From assembly GCA_963785115.1 (NCBI GenBank), contig CAWATY010000007.1:1-64000 (forward strand): a DNA stretch of 64,000 nucleotides, written 5' to 3'. The notes under the pieces were generated by a model. It saw only the letters and a program-made list of their open reading frames with translations, was not told where the DNA came from and searched no databases. The DNA is from JACCWP01 sp963785115. Its GTDB lineage: Bacteria > Actinomycetota > Actinomycetes > Propionibacteriales > Nocardioidaceae. This document shows positions 41,398 through 51,231 of the stretch, one piece after another (position 1 is the first letter of the stretch; the number at the start of each line of letters is the position of its first letter). The position numbers and the translations under genes were made by a program.

Positions 41398-44300
41398 GTG
41401 CTGACCTGTCCCCGGTGCGACAAGGAGCTTCCCGGCGAGTTCCCGTACTGCCCGTTCTGTGGCGCCGCCCTCGACGACCCCGCCGCCGGTGCAGCCGAGG
41501 AGCGCAAGGTCGTCTCGGTGCTGTTCTGCGACCTGGTGGGTTTCACGTCCGCGTCGGAGAGCACCGACCCCGAGGACGTGCGTCGCTGGTTGGTGCCCTA
41601 CCAGGACCTGCTCCGCGAGACCATGCTGGCGTTCGGCGGCACCGTGGAGAAGTTCGCCGGCGACGCGATCATGGCGGTCTTCGGCGCCCCGACGGCGCAC
41701 GAGGACGACGCGGAGCGCGCGGTGCGGGCGGGTCTGCGGGTCCTGGAACGGTTGGCGGACGCTGAGGTCGCCGACGTGCTGCACGTGCGCATCGGGATCA
41801 GCACCGGCGAGGCGGTGGTCGCGTTGTCGGCGCGACCGGAGGCCGGAGAGTCGTTCGTCACCGGCGACGTGGTGAACACCGCCGCTCGTCTCCAGACCGC
41901 CGCGCCCGTCGATGCCGTGGTCGTCACCGACCGGACCTACCAGACGACCAAGAACGTCTTCGACTACGAACCGCTCGAGCCGGTGCTCGCCAAGGGCAAG
42001 GCGGAGCCGGTGGTGGCCTGGCGCGCGGGTGCTCCACATGCCCGGATGGGTGCCGACGTCATCCGCTCGCTGACCACGCCGCTCGTGGGCCGCACGCGCG
42101 ACCTCACGCTGCTGCTCACCGCCTTCGAGAAGGCGGTGGCCGAGCGTTCGGTCCAGCTGCTCACGCTGATCGGCGAGCCTGGCATCGGCAAGTCGAGACT
42201 GGTGGCCGAGCTGCTGGCCGACATCGACCGCCGACCGGGCCTGGTCACCTGGCGACAGGCGCGTTGCCTCCCGTACGGCGAGGGGCCGTTCTGGGCGCTG
42301 TCCGAGATCGTCAAGGCGCACGCCGGCATCTACGACGACGACGACGCGGACAAGGCCACCGCCAAGCTGGACGCGGTCCTGCCCGACCGCGAGGACCGCA
42401 CCTGGCTGCGCGCCCGGCTGCTGCCGCTCCTGGGTCTCGGTTCGGGGGTGGCGGCGAGCCGCGACGAGTCGTTCACGGCGTGGCGGTTGTTCATCGAGGC
42501 GCTGGCGGAGTCGGGGCCGACGGTGGTCGTCCTCGAGGACCTGCACTGGGCCGACGACGCCCTGCTCGACTTCATCGAGCACCTGACGCAGTGGTCCAGC
42601 GAGCTGCCGCTGCTCGTCGTGGCCACCACCCGCCCGGAGCTGCTGGAGCAGCACCCCAACTGGACGGGAGGGATGCGCAACGCCTTGTCGATCGGGCTGT
42701 CCCGGCTGTCCGACGCCGAGACCGACCAGCTCCTGTCGACGATGCTCACCGACCTCGTGGTCGAGCCCTCGACCCGGGCGGCCGTCCTCGAGCGGGCAGA
42801 GGGGAACCCGCTGTACGCCGAGGAGTTCGCCCGGATGCTGCGCGACCGCGCCGCCGGCGCTGCCTCTGTCGCCGACTCCCACGAGCCCGGTGCCCCGATC
42901 GAGCCACCCGTCGGCATCGCGGCGCTGGTGGCGGCTCGGCTGGACGCGCTCCCGCAGGAGCACAAGGCGTTGCTGGCCGACGCGGCGGTCGTGGGCAAGG
43001 TCTTCTGGGCCGAGGCGGTCGCCAGCATGGGCGGGCGGGATCCCGTCGACGTGGAGCGCGCGCTGCACGACCTGGGGCGCAAGGAGCTGGTACGCGTCGT
43101 GCGCCAGCCGTCGATGGCCGGTCAGCGCGAGTACGTGTTCTGGCACGTCCTGGTGCGAGACGTCGCGTACTCCCAGCTGCCCCGCGTCGGCCGGGCCGAG
43201 CGGCACGTCGCAGCAGCGGACTGGATCGAGGGCCAGGTCGAGCACCGGATCGCGGACACGGCCGACATCCTGACCCACCACCTCGGCACCGCCCTGGACC
43301 TGTTGCAGGCGACCGGCGACGTGCGCGGCGTGGCCGAGCTGACACCACGGGTGCGGCGGTACGCGCTGCTGGCCGCCGAGACGGCGATGAACCTCGACGC
43401 CGCCCAGACCACGACGCTGCTCGACCGTGCGCTCGCGCTGACCCCGCAGCACGACCCGCAGCACGCCTCGGTGCTCCTCACCTGGGCCCGTGCCGCGCTG
43501 CAGGCCGGACGCGAGGACGCGTGCGTGGAGGCCTGCCACGCCGCGGAGGCTGCCTTCGAGGCGCACGGCGACGTGGAGGGCCAGGCCAGGGCATTGGCAC
43601 TGGCCGGCCTCGCCCTCACCGACATGGACGCCGCCCTGGCGGCGAGCGCACGAGCCGTCGCCCTGGTCAGGCCGCTCGGCCCGAGCCCGGTTCTCGTCGA
43701 GGCGCTCGCCAGCCAGGCCGTGGTCGCGAACGTCGCCAGTCGTCCGACGACAGCCGTCAGCGCGGCGGACGAGGCGCTCGAGACCGCCCGCGACGGCGGC
43801 CTGCCACCGCCGTACCGCGCCCTGGGGGCGCGGGCGCTGGCGCGGGTGGCGAGCGGCGACGCTGCCGGCCTCGACGACTCGCGGCTCGCGTTGCGGTCGC
43901 TGCTCGACGCGGGTGCCGGCCGTGAGGCCGCGGTGGTGTGGCTGAACTACACCATCGGGCTCCGGGAGGTGGAGGGGCCGGTCGCCGCGCTGGCCGAGCT
44001 GGCGGAGGCGCACGTCGTTCAGCGGGCACCGCGGGATCATCCAGCTCGACCGGGCGCTGCGCAGCTGCGCGCTCCAGTCGAGGATCGAGACCGGTGAGCT
44101 GGTGGCCGTCGTCGAGGACTGGCGCACCGGGCCGTTGTCGGACCTCCCCGCCGCCCAGTACACGATCGAGGTGCTGGCCGGTGCCGCTCGTGCGCTGACG
44201 GAGCTCGACGTCGAGGCCGCGGCCGAGCCGGCCGAGGACGCGCTCACCCAGCGCACTGCAGCACGGCTGGCCGGACACGATCCTGCTGGCCGGCACGGCC

Positions 44301-44796
44301 GCCGCGCTCAGCCGGGCGGCAGTCGGCGACCGGGAGGGCGCGCGCCGCGTGCTGACCACCCTCACCGAGCTGGACGGTCTGCCGGTGAGCCCGGAGATCG
44401 GCACCCGGCTCCCGGCGCTGGTGCGTGCCGCGGTCTCCGTCGCGGAGCCCGCCCTCGGCGCCGCGACTCGCCGCTCGGGTCGACGCCCGTGCTCCCGGTG
44501 CGGGCGCACGCCCAGGCGACGGTGCGGGCGATCCTGCTGGAGGCCGCGGGCGACCACGAGGAGGCAGCGGCCGAGTACTCCGACGCCGTGGCCAGGTGGG
44601 CCGGGTTCGGCAACCGCCTCGAGCAGGCGTACGCGTTGCTCGGACTGGGACGCAGCCGGCTGGCGTACGGCGACCCGGCCGGTCGCCAGTCGCTCGTCGA
44701 GGCCCGGGCGCAGTTCGCGGCCATGGGGGCGACGGTGCGGGTCGCCGAGTGCGACGAACTGCTCGCAACCGTCGTGCGGTTGACGCTCAGCCGAGC
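41398..44796 (+). pseudogene. class III cyclase / AAA ATPase / TPR regulator, frameshifted 3' third
   Basis: GTG 41398 opens a zinc ribbon (LTCPRCDKELPGEFPYCPFC). The class III cyclase domain (about 35-205) has VVSVLFCDLVGFTSASES and KFAGDAIMAVFGAPTAHEDD with both metal Asp residues, and VTGDVVNTAARLQTAAPVD. The STAND-type ATPase follows: Walker A LIGEPGIGKSRL (about 258), Walker B VVVLEDLHWADDALLD (about 375). Helical repeats fill the C-terminus. Reading shifts near 44010, near 44270 and near 44460; sense resumes each time (GIIQLDRALRSCALQSRI; TILLAGTAAALSRAAVGD; LPVRAHAQATVRAILLEAAG) and probably ends close to 44796. Whether indels are real or sequencing error is unclear. Confidence 0.75.
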
Positions 44797-46022
44797 GGCA
44801 GGCCCCGGTAGCCGCGACCGACCATGCCCACGAAGTGGTGCACGGCGTCCTCGGCCGGCGCGAACGGGCCGGGCTTGAAGTGCGGGCTGGACAGCCCGCG
44901 CTGCACCGACTCGCACGCCGTCCAGTCCTGCCGGTTGGTGAGGTCCCAGAACTCCGCCGCGTGCGCCGCCTGCGGTGCCGACCCGTCGCCGGGGTCGACG
45001 ACGTACCACGAGCACTCGATCCAGGTGCGGCCCGGCTCGAGCGGCACCAGCCGGTGCGTCATCACGTAGTCGGGGTGCGCCGAGATCAGCAGGTTCGGCC
45101 ACAGCTGCACGTACTCCACGGTGCCGGTCGGCGCACCGGGGATGAGCATGCCGTTGGACTCACCGGTCATCGACATGGTCACCATGCCGTCGCGCAGGTC
45201 CATCGAACCGCCGACCCAGGCGCCGGGGCGCTCGTAGTTGACGCCGGAGGACGGCGGCGAGACCTGGCACAGCTCGGGGTGGATCAGCGGGCAGTGGTAG
45301 CACTCGTGGTAGTTCTCGGCGACCACCTTCCAGTTCGCCGCGATCTCGTAGCTGTGCCGCTCGCCGAGCACCAGGTTCTCGGGCGCGTACTGCGCCACGA
45401 CCTCCTCGAGCTCGCCGACGTGGTCGGCGAACGGCACCGCGGGGCCTTGGTCGAGGGTGCGCAGCGCGTGCACGAACACCCAGCCGTGCCAGCGCTCGAC
45501 CGGCAGCCCGACCAGGCTGTGCTCGGACGTGTCGAAGCCCTCGACCTCGCGGAACCCCGGCGCCGCCTGCAGCCGGCCGGCGAGGTCGTAGGTCCATGCG
45601 TGGTACGGGCAGGTGATCGACCGGCGGCCCGCGAGCGGACCCTGCGAGCCGTCGGGCGGCGACAGCTCGTGGCCGCGGTGCCGGCAGGTGTTGGCGAACG
45701 CCCGCAGCACCGCCCCGGCGCCCTCGCCGTCCCAGGTGAGGAGGACCGAGATGTCGCCGACCGCGACCGCGCGCCGGGTGACGTCACCGTCGTCGCTGGC
45801 GCGCAGGTCCTCCTCGCGGCCCACGCACGTCCAGGTGCCGGCGAACAGGTGGTGCCGCTCCCAGGCGAGCACGTCGGGGGACGTGTACGCCTTCGCCGGC
45901 AGCATCCGGGACCGGCCGAAGGGCTCCATCGCCCGCGCGAGCGCACCGGGATCGGTGCCCTCGGGATCGAGCAACGCCTCGTCCAGGACGGCGGGAGCGA
46001 ACGGTTCGGTCGTGGTCGTCAT
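44787..46022 (-). CDS. Rieske non-haem iron oxygenase, glycine-betaine-monooxygenase-like
   Basis: 411 residues. Rieske cluster ligands: NTCRHRGHELSPP and TCPYHAWTYDLAG. Mononuclear iron site: AENYHECYHCPLIHPELCQV (two His) with a late Asp region EFWDLTNRQDWTACE. Most like GbcA/BmoA-type and stachydrine/choline-type alpha subunits that oxidatively remove methyl groups from quaternary amines. ATG 46020-46022. Divergent from a TetR gene by 29 bases. An electron-transfer reductase gene is not seen nearby, so the partner must be elsewhere. Substrate is inferred from family and from the sarcosine-oxidase-like neighbour. Confidence 0.85.
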   Translation of the reverse strand: MTTTTEPFAPAVLDEALLDPEGTDPGALARAMEPFGRSRMLPAKAYTSPDVLAWERHHLFAGTWTCVGREEDLRASDDGDVTRRAVAVGDISVLLTWDGEGAGAVLRAFANTCRHRGHELSPPDGSQGPLAGRRSITCPYHAWTYDLAGRLQAAPGFREVEGFDTSEHSLVGLPVERWHGWVFVHALRTLDQGPAVPFADHVGELEEVVAQYAPENLVLGERHSYEIAANWKVVAENYHECYHCPLIHPELCQVSPPSSGVNYERPGAWVGGSMDLRDGMVTMSMTGESNGMLIPGAPTGTVEYVQLWPNLLISAHPDYVMTHRLVPLEPGRTWIECSWYVVDPGDGSAPQAAHAAEFWDLTNRQDWTACESVQRGLSSPHFKPGPFAPAEDAVHHFVGMVGRGYRGLPLG

Positions 46023-46051
46023 GCGGTTCCTTCCGGGTATGGTGCCTCGCC

Positions 46052-46712
46052 ATGGCTCGACGCGGGGTGACGGTCCGGCGGGAGGAGATCCTCGCCGCGA
46101 CCGTCGAGCTGATCGACGCCAACGGCCTTGCCCAGATACGGGTCAAGGACGTCGCCGTCCGCACTGGGCATCAGTCCGGGGCTGGTCTTCTACCACTTCG
46201 ACACCAAGGATGCCCTGCTGGTCGACGCGTTCCGGCACGCCGTGCGCATCGACCTCGCCCGGCTGGAGCGCGCGCTGCAGCGCTCCACCGACCCCGTGGA
46301 CCGGATGCGCCGCATCCTCGCGTCGTACGGACCGCAGGGCTCGGCCACCGGCTGGCGGGTGTGGATCGACGCCTGGGCGCTGGCGCAGCGTGAGCCGTCG
46401 ATCCGCCGGGTGCTCCGCCACCTCGACGACGAGTGGGCGGCCTCCCTGCTGGAGACGGTCGAGCGAGGCGTCAAGGACGGCGAGTTCGTCTGCGCGGACC
46501 CGCGGGCCGCGGTCGCGCGCATCGGCGCGCTCCTCGACGGCCTGACGGTGGCGACCCTCGTCTACCGCACGATCACCCGCACCCAGCTGCGCGAGTGGGT
46601 ACGCGACGCCGCCGCCCGCGAGGTGGGCATCGAGCCCGACGCTGCTGCGCTGACTGCGCGACGTGGTCGCATCGTCACACCATCCAGTTCGACGCGTAGT
46701 CGGGCTCGGTGA
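46052..46712 (+). pseudogene. TetR-family regulator with a one-base insertion in the HTH
   Basis: ATG 46052: MARRGVTVRREEILAATVEL, IDANGLAQIRVKDVAV, then the frame shifts at about 46157 (one extra C in GTCCGC) and continues LGISPGLVFYHFDTKDALLV, DAFRHAVRIDLARLERALQR, ending at 46712. Repaired length is about 219 residues. The recognition helix and GLVFYHF turn are BetI-like. It lies between the two oxygenase-locus gene groups and is the natural candidate to bind the CTGACTCATGAGTCAG palindrome (inference). Its 3' end overlaps the flavoprotein gene by 38 bases. Confidence 0.75.
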
Positions 46713-47838
46713 GTGCCGGCCGGTCGAGCCGGAACGGCGTCAGGTCGACGTCCGTGGTCCCGTCGGCGGCGAGCTCGGCGAGCAGCCGGCCGAGCGTGGG
46801 GGCGAACTTGAACCCGTGCGCCGCGCCCATGCCGACCAGCACCGCCTCGTGGCCGGGCACCGCGCCGAGCACGAAGTCGCGGTCCGGCACCAGCGTGTAG
46901 AGGCAGCGCACCGAGCGCACCGGCGGACCTGAGCCCGGCAGCGTGCGGGCCATGAAGTCCGCGAGCAGCCGCTGCATCGCCGGGTCGGGCTCGTACGACC
47001 GGTCCTCGGCGGTGACGGTCGGTCCGCCGCAGTCCTGGGCCGCCTTGACAGTCTCCTCGCCGTAGGTCGGGAAACCGTAGAAGCTCGGGTCGTCCATCCA
47101 GAGCCACAGCGGCAGCGCACCGGGGGCGAACCGCTCCGGGTGCTCGGGTCGGAAGTAGGTGACCTGCTCCAGCGTCACGGTCAGCGGCAGCCGGTGGCCC
47201 ACCCCGGCCAGGACCTGGTTGGCCCAGGCGTCTGCACACACCACGAGCCGCCGGCAGTGGTACGTGACCCCGCCGGACTCCACCTCGACGCCCCCCGCGC
47301 CCAGGTCGCGCACCGACGTCACCGGCGACTCGTCGCGCAGCACCGCACCGTGCGCCCGGGCGCGGTCCTGCAGCACCGCGGTGCCCCGGGCGGCGGGCAC
47401 GATCGCCCCGCGCTCCTGGAAGACGCCGACCGTGTGCTCGGGCAGCTCGAGCTGCGGCCACCGGGCGGCCATCTCGGCGCGGTCGAGCTCGTCGAACGGC
47501 ACGCCGCAGGCGGCCATCGAAGCGGTGTAGTCAGACATCGGGATCGCGGCGTCCGGCGGATACAGGTCGAGCCCGCCGACGACGGTGACCAGCTGCTCGC
47601 CGCTGTCCGCCTCCAGCGCGGCCCAGTCGTCGTACGCAGCGAACGTCAGCCCGACGTAGCCGGGGGTGTGGTAGCTGTGCCGCAGGATCCGGCTGCTGTC
47701 GTGCGAGGCGCCGTGCACGTGGCCGAGCGGGAACTGCTCCAGCCCGACGACCGACAGCCCGCGCCGGGCGAGGTGGTAGGCGGTGGCGCTGCCCAGCGCA
47801 CCGAGGCCGACGACCGCGTACTCGTAGGTCTCACTCAT
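46675..47838 (-). CDS. monomeric sarcosine oxidase / N-methyl amino-acid oxidase-like flavoprotein
   Basis: 387 residues. Rossmann loop YAVVGLGALGSATAYHLARR; HGASHDSSRILRHSYHTPGY is the SoxA/SolA-type Arg/His segment near the flavin; RSVRCLYTLVPDRDFVLGAV carries the Cys that forms the covalent 8-alpha-S-cysteinyl FAD in this family; AAHGFKFAPTLGRLLAELA binds FAD near the C-terminus. It oxidises secondary amines such as sarcosine, N-methylproline or N-methyltryptophan. Its start (47836-47838) overlaps the stop of the second Rieske gene by eight bases, so the two are translated together. The likely pathway role is demethylation after the Rieske step. Confidence 0.85.
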   Translation of the reverse strand: MSETYEYAVVGLGALGSATAYHLARRGLSVVGLEQFPLGHVHGASHDSSRILRHSYHTPGYVGLTFAAYDDWAALEADSGEQLVTVVGGLDLYPPDAAIPMSDYTASMAACGVPFDELDRAEMAARWPQLELPEHTVGVFQERGAIVPAARGTAVLQDRARAHGAVLRDESPVTSVRDLGAGGVEVESGGVTYHCRRLVVCADAWANQVLAGVGHRLPLTVTLEQVTYFRPEHPERFAPGALPLWLWMDDPSFYGFPTYGEETVKAAQDCGGPTVTAEDRSYEPDPAMQRLLADFMARTLPGSGPPVRSVRCLYTLVPDRDFVLGAVPGHEAVLVGMGAAHGFKFAPTLGRLLAELAADGTTDVDLTPFRLDRPALTEPDYASNWMV

Positions 47839-49010
47839 CGGCCTGCTCCAGCTGCGGGAGCAACCAGCGCCTGATGTCCAGGCTCCAGTCCTCCATCGGG
47901 GCGAACCACCCCTGGGAGTAGGCCCGCGAGCTCATGCCGCGCTGCACCGACTCGCAGATCGCCCAGTCCTGCCGGTTGACCAGGTCCCACAGCTCGCCGG
48001 CGTCGTCGGGGTCGAAGCCGGGCGCTCGCCACCTCGTCGGGGGCGAACAGCAGGTGGCACTCGATCCGGGTGCGGTCGACCGCGACCGGCCACAGCACGA
48101 ACGCCGCCACGTGGTCGGCCGAGCAGGAGACGAACAGGTTGGGGTAGACCAGCTCGCCCTTGTGCCGCTCACGCTCGTGCTCGTCGAGGTCGGGGAACGG
48201 CCGGCGGGTACTGGTGCCGGACATGGTGAACGTCCACGCGCCCTCGCGGTGGGCCACCCCGTGGTCCCAGTCGAGGTCGGTGCCCCCACCGGCGAACGAC
48301 GGCACCAGCCGGGTCAGCTCGGGGTGCACCGGTCCGCAGTGGTAGCACTCGTTGTAGTTCTCCAGCAGGACCTTGTAGTTGGCCGCGACCTCGTAGTCGA
48401 AGCGTCGCCCGCTCACCAGGTTGGCCAACGGGTAATGGGCGAGCCGGCGGCTGAAGCCGGCCGTCTCGGCGGCCAGCGACGTCGCCCGCTCCGGCGTCAG
48501 GTGGCAGAACACGAAGCCGGCCCAGGTGTCGACGGCCACCGGGCTGAGACCGAACGCGCTCGGGTCGAAGTCCAGCACCTCGGCGGTGTGCGGCGCCTTC
48601 AGCAGACGCCCCGACAGGTCGTAGGTCCACGAGTGGTACGGGCAGCGCAGCGACCGCGTGCTGCAGGGGGGCGGGCTCTGTCCGGGCTCGACCGGCACCA
48701 CCTGCGACCCCCGGTGGCGGCAGACGTTGTACGCACCGTGCAGCGCGCCGTCGTCGTCACAGGTGACCAGCACCGACTCGCCCGCGACGTCGACGACCGC
48801 GAGCCGGCCCGGCTCGTCCACGCCGAGCACGTCACGGCGGCCGACGCAGAACCACCCGTCGTGCAGCACCCGCTCGCGCTCGGTGTCCCAGTGGCCCGGG
48901 TCGACGTACATCTGCTTGGGCAGGGCGGGCTGCAGCCGGTCGTTCCGCGCCAGGTCGCCCGGCTCCGCCGGGGGCCGCCCGGTCTCCCGCATCTCGTCCT
49001 GCTGCACCAC
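47831..49010 (-). pseudogene. second Rieske oxygenase, frameshifted near the C-terminus
   Basis: About 392 residues when repaired. Rieske motif: AYNVCRHRGSQVVPVEPG and RCPYHSWTYDLSGRLLKAPH; iron site ENYNECYHCGPVHPELTRL. The frame breaks near 48026 (one extra base in the GCGAGCGCCCGG region on the coding strand) and the sense continues GFDPDDAGELWDLVNRQDWA and ICESVQRGMSSRAYSQGWF to the stop at 47831. It is a paralogue of the oxygenase at 44787-46022, and probably acts on a related quaternary amine. ATG 49008-49010, 33 bases from the MFS gene with the shared palindrome between them. Confidence 0.8.
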
Positions 49011-49025
49011 TCACCTCCGCCCTTG

Positions 49026-49041
49026 CTGACTCATGAGTCAG
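49026..49041. promoter_or_regulatory. 16-bp perfect palindrome between Rieske and MFS genes
   Basis: CTGACTCATGAGTCAG. It sits 16 bases from the Rieske start (minus) and 2 bases before the MFS ATG at 49043, or 35 before the ATG at 49076. A near-identical copy is at 23338-23353. It probably is a TetR-type operator controlling both directions. Confidence 0.75.
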
Positions 49042-49042
49042 T

Positions 49043-50248
49043 ATGCCGCAGACCACCGTCTCACGGCAGCCCGTCATGGTGCACGCTTGCCGGGTGCGGC
49101 GGACGCGATGGGTGCTGTACGCCGGCCACGTCGTCGACGACCTCTACCAGGGTGCGGTGCCCGCACTCATCCCCTACCTGGCGCTCGCTCGCCACTACGA
49201 CTACACCCAGGCAGCGGGGATCACGCTGGCGGCGACGCTGCTCTCCTCGCTGCTCCAGCCGCTGTTCGGCGTCCTGACCGACCGCTACGCGTTGCCACCC
49301 TTCATCCCGGTCGGGATGAGCCTGGCCGGCCTGGGCATCGGGCTCTCCGGCCTGTCCGAGTCCTACGCCCTCACCTGGGCCGCGGTGGCCCTGTCCGGGA
49401 TCGGGGTCGCGGCCTACCACCCCGAGGCCGCCCGGGCCGCCCGGGTCGCGAGCGAGGGCAGCCACACGGCGATGGGCTGGTTCTCACTGGCGGGCACCGT
49501 CGGGTTCGCGCTCGGCCCGATCGCGGTGCCACTGGTGGTCGAGACCGGCGGGCTCGGCTCCACCCCCGCGCTCGCCGTGCCGGCGCTGGTCATGGCGGTC
49601 GTCACCGTGCTGGTCCTGCGCCGGCACCCCGCCACGGCCACGAGCCCCACCGCCGGACCTGGCGGGGGGCTGCCGGTGGACCAGTGGGGGCCGTTCCTGC
49701 GCCTGGGCGGCGTCGTGGTGAGCCGCTCGGTGCTGTCGTTCGGGCTGGCCGCCTTCCTGGCGCTGTACGCGCACGACCGGCTGGACACCGGCGACCTCGG
49801 CGGCGAGGCGGCCCTGCTGGCGTTCTTCCTGGCGAGCGCGGCCGGGACCCTGGGCGGCGGCCGGCTCGCCGAGCGGTACAGCCGGGTGGCGATCATGCGG
49901 GTGTCGTACGCCGCCGCCGTGCCGGGGCTGGCGCTGCTCGTGCTCGCCCCCGGGCCGGCGTTCGTGCTCGGCGTGGTGTGGACCGGGCTGGCGATCAACG
50001 CGCCGTTCTCCCTGCACGTCACGCTCGGCCAGGACTACCTCCCGCACCGGGTCGGCACGGCGAGCGGCGTCACGCTCGGGTTGGCGGTCAGCGTCGGCGG
50101 CGTGGCAGCGCCGGTCCTCGGCGCTCTCGCCGATGCCACCTCGCTGCAGACCGCGCTCACGGTGCTGCTCGCGGTCCCGCTGGTGGCGCTCGCGTTCACC
50201 GCGGGGCTCGTCGACCCGCTGCGGACGAGGTCACCGCTCAGGGATTGA
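49043..50248 (+). CDS. MFS transporter, Fsr-like
   Basis: 401 residues, 11-12 hydrophobic segments. Recognisable: VLYAGHVVDDLYQGAVPALI (family N-terminal motif), LLQPLFGVLTDRYALPPFIP (between TM2 and TM3, motif A-like), AAYHPEAARAARVASEGSHT, WTGLAINAPFSLHVTLGQDY. The group includes fosmidomycin-resistance-type exporters and organic-cation importers. ATG 49076 (MVHACRVRRTRW) may be the real start, because the operator lies directly before 49043. Import of the quaternary amine or export of a product are both possible. Converges on dppF, overlapping by 11 bases. Confidence 0.8.
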   Translation: MPQTTVSRQPVMVHACRVRRTRWVLYAGHVVDDLYQGAVPALIPYLALARHYDYTQAAGITLAATLLSSLLQPLFGVLTDRYALPPFIPVGMSLAGLGIGLSGLSESYALTWAAVALSGIGVAAYHPEAARAARVASEGSHTAMGWFSLAGTVGFALGPIAVPLVVETGGLGSTPALAVPALVMAVVTVLVLRRHPATATSPTAGPGGGLPVDQWGPFLRLGGVVVSRSVLSFGLAAFLALYAHDRLDTGDLGGEAALLAFFLASAAGTLGGGRLAERYSRVAIMRVSYAAAVPGLALLVLAPGPAFVLGVVWTGLAINAPFSLHVTLGQDYLPHRVGTASGVTLGLAVSVGGVAAPVLGALADATSLQTALTVLLAVPLVALAFTAGLVDPLRTRSPLRD

Positions 50249-51231
50249 GGTGACAGGCGGCGCGGTGCTCGCCGGTCGGCGGGAGGATGCCCAGCGGTGT
50301 GCCCACGCAGTCCTTCTCGATCCCGGCCGCCGCGGCCGTCCCGTCGGCCAGAGCCGGGCAGCGCGGGTGGAACCGGCAGCCGGAGGGGATCCGCGTCGGG
50401 TCGGGCGTCTCACCCGCCAGCACGACCGACTCGAGGTGGTGGATCTCGGGGACCACCGACAGCAGCGAGCGGGTGTACGGGTGCTTGGGGGTGTGCAGGA
50501 CCTCCTCGGTGGTGCCCTGCTCGACGACCCGGCCGAGGTACATCACCACGATCCGGTCGGCGATGTTCCAGGCCAGCCCGAGGTCGTGGGTGACGACCAG
50601 CAGCGAGAGCCCGAGCTCGTCGCGCAGCTTGAGCAGCAGCGCGAGGATCTCGCCACGGACCGACGCGTCCAGGCTGCTCACCGGCTCGTCGGCGACGATC
50701 ATCGTGGGGTCGAGGGCGAGCGCGCCGGCGATCACGACCCGCTGCCGCTGCCCGCCCGACAGCTCGTGCGGGTAGCGCAGCAGGAACCGCTCCGGAGGGC
50801 GCAGGCCGGCCTGCGACAGCGACCGCGCGACCCGACCCGCCTCGTCGTCGAGCCGGTGCACCCGCGGCCCCTCGGCCACCGCCTCGTAGACCGAGTGCCG
50901 CGGGTTCAGCGACCCGGTCGGGTCCTGGAGCACCAGCTGGACGTCGCGGCGGTACCGCTTGAGCGCCCGCGTTGGAGTACGACAGCGGCTCGCCCCGGAA
51001 CCGCACCTCCCCCGACGTCGGGCGCTCCAACCCGAGGATGGTGCGGCCGAGCGTGGTCTTGCCGCAGCCCGACTCGCCCACCACGGCGACGATCTCGCCG
51101 CTGCCGACGGTCAGCGAGACACCGTCGACGGCCCGCGCCTCGCCGCCCGCGTGGCCGCGGAAGGTGACGTGCAGGTCGTCGACCTCGACCAGTGGCGTGC
51201 CGCGGGCCGGCAGCTCGGCGGCGGCGCTCAT
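50238..51231 (-). pseudogene. dppF: oligopeptide ABC ATPase DppF/OppF-like, frameshifted
   Basis: Begins MSAAAELPARGTPLVEVDDL at ATG 51229-51231, overlapping the DppD stop as ATGA. Walker A VVGESGCGKTTLGRTILGLE. Sense breaks near 50970 (one extra G in AACGCGGGCGCTC) and resumes at LKRYRRDVQLVLQDPTGSLN. Signature LSGGQRQRVVIAGALALDPT, Walker B IVADEPVSSLDASV, switch His LLVVTHDLGL, and the C-terminal Fe-S-type Cys cluster region CRFHPRCPALADG. Complete except for the indel, about 330 residues. It is the second ATPase of the importer. Confidence 0.8.

Noticed and set aside
40900..44256. a 1,118-residue minus-strand protein opposite the cyclase-ATPase
   Set aside because: Only its last 143 residues (ArfB) look like protein; the remainder is Arg/Gly/Pro-rich antisense of the cyclase gene.
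49026..49041. an AP-1-like TGACTCA site
   Set aside because: AP-1 is eukaryotic; the 16-bp palindrome fits a bacterial dimeric repressor.
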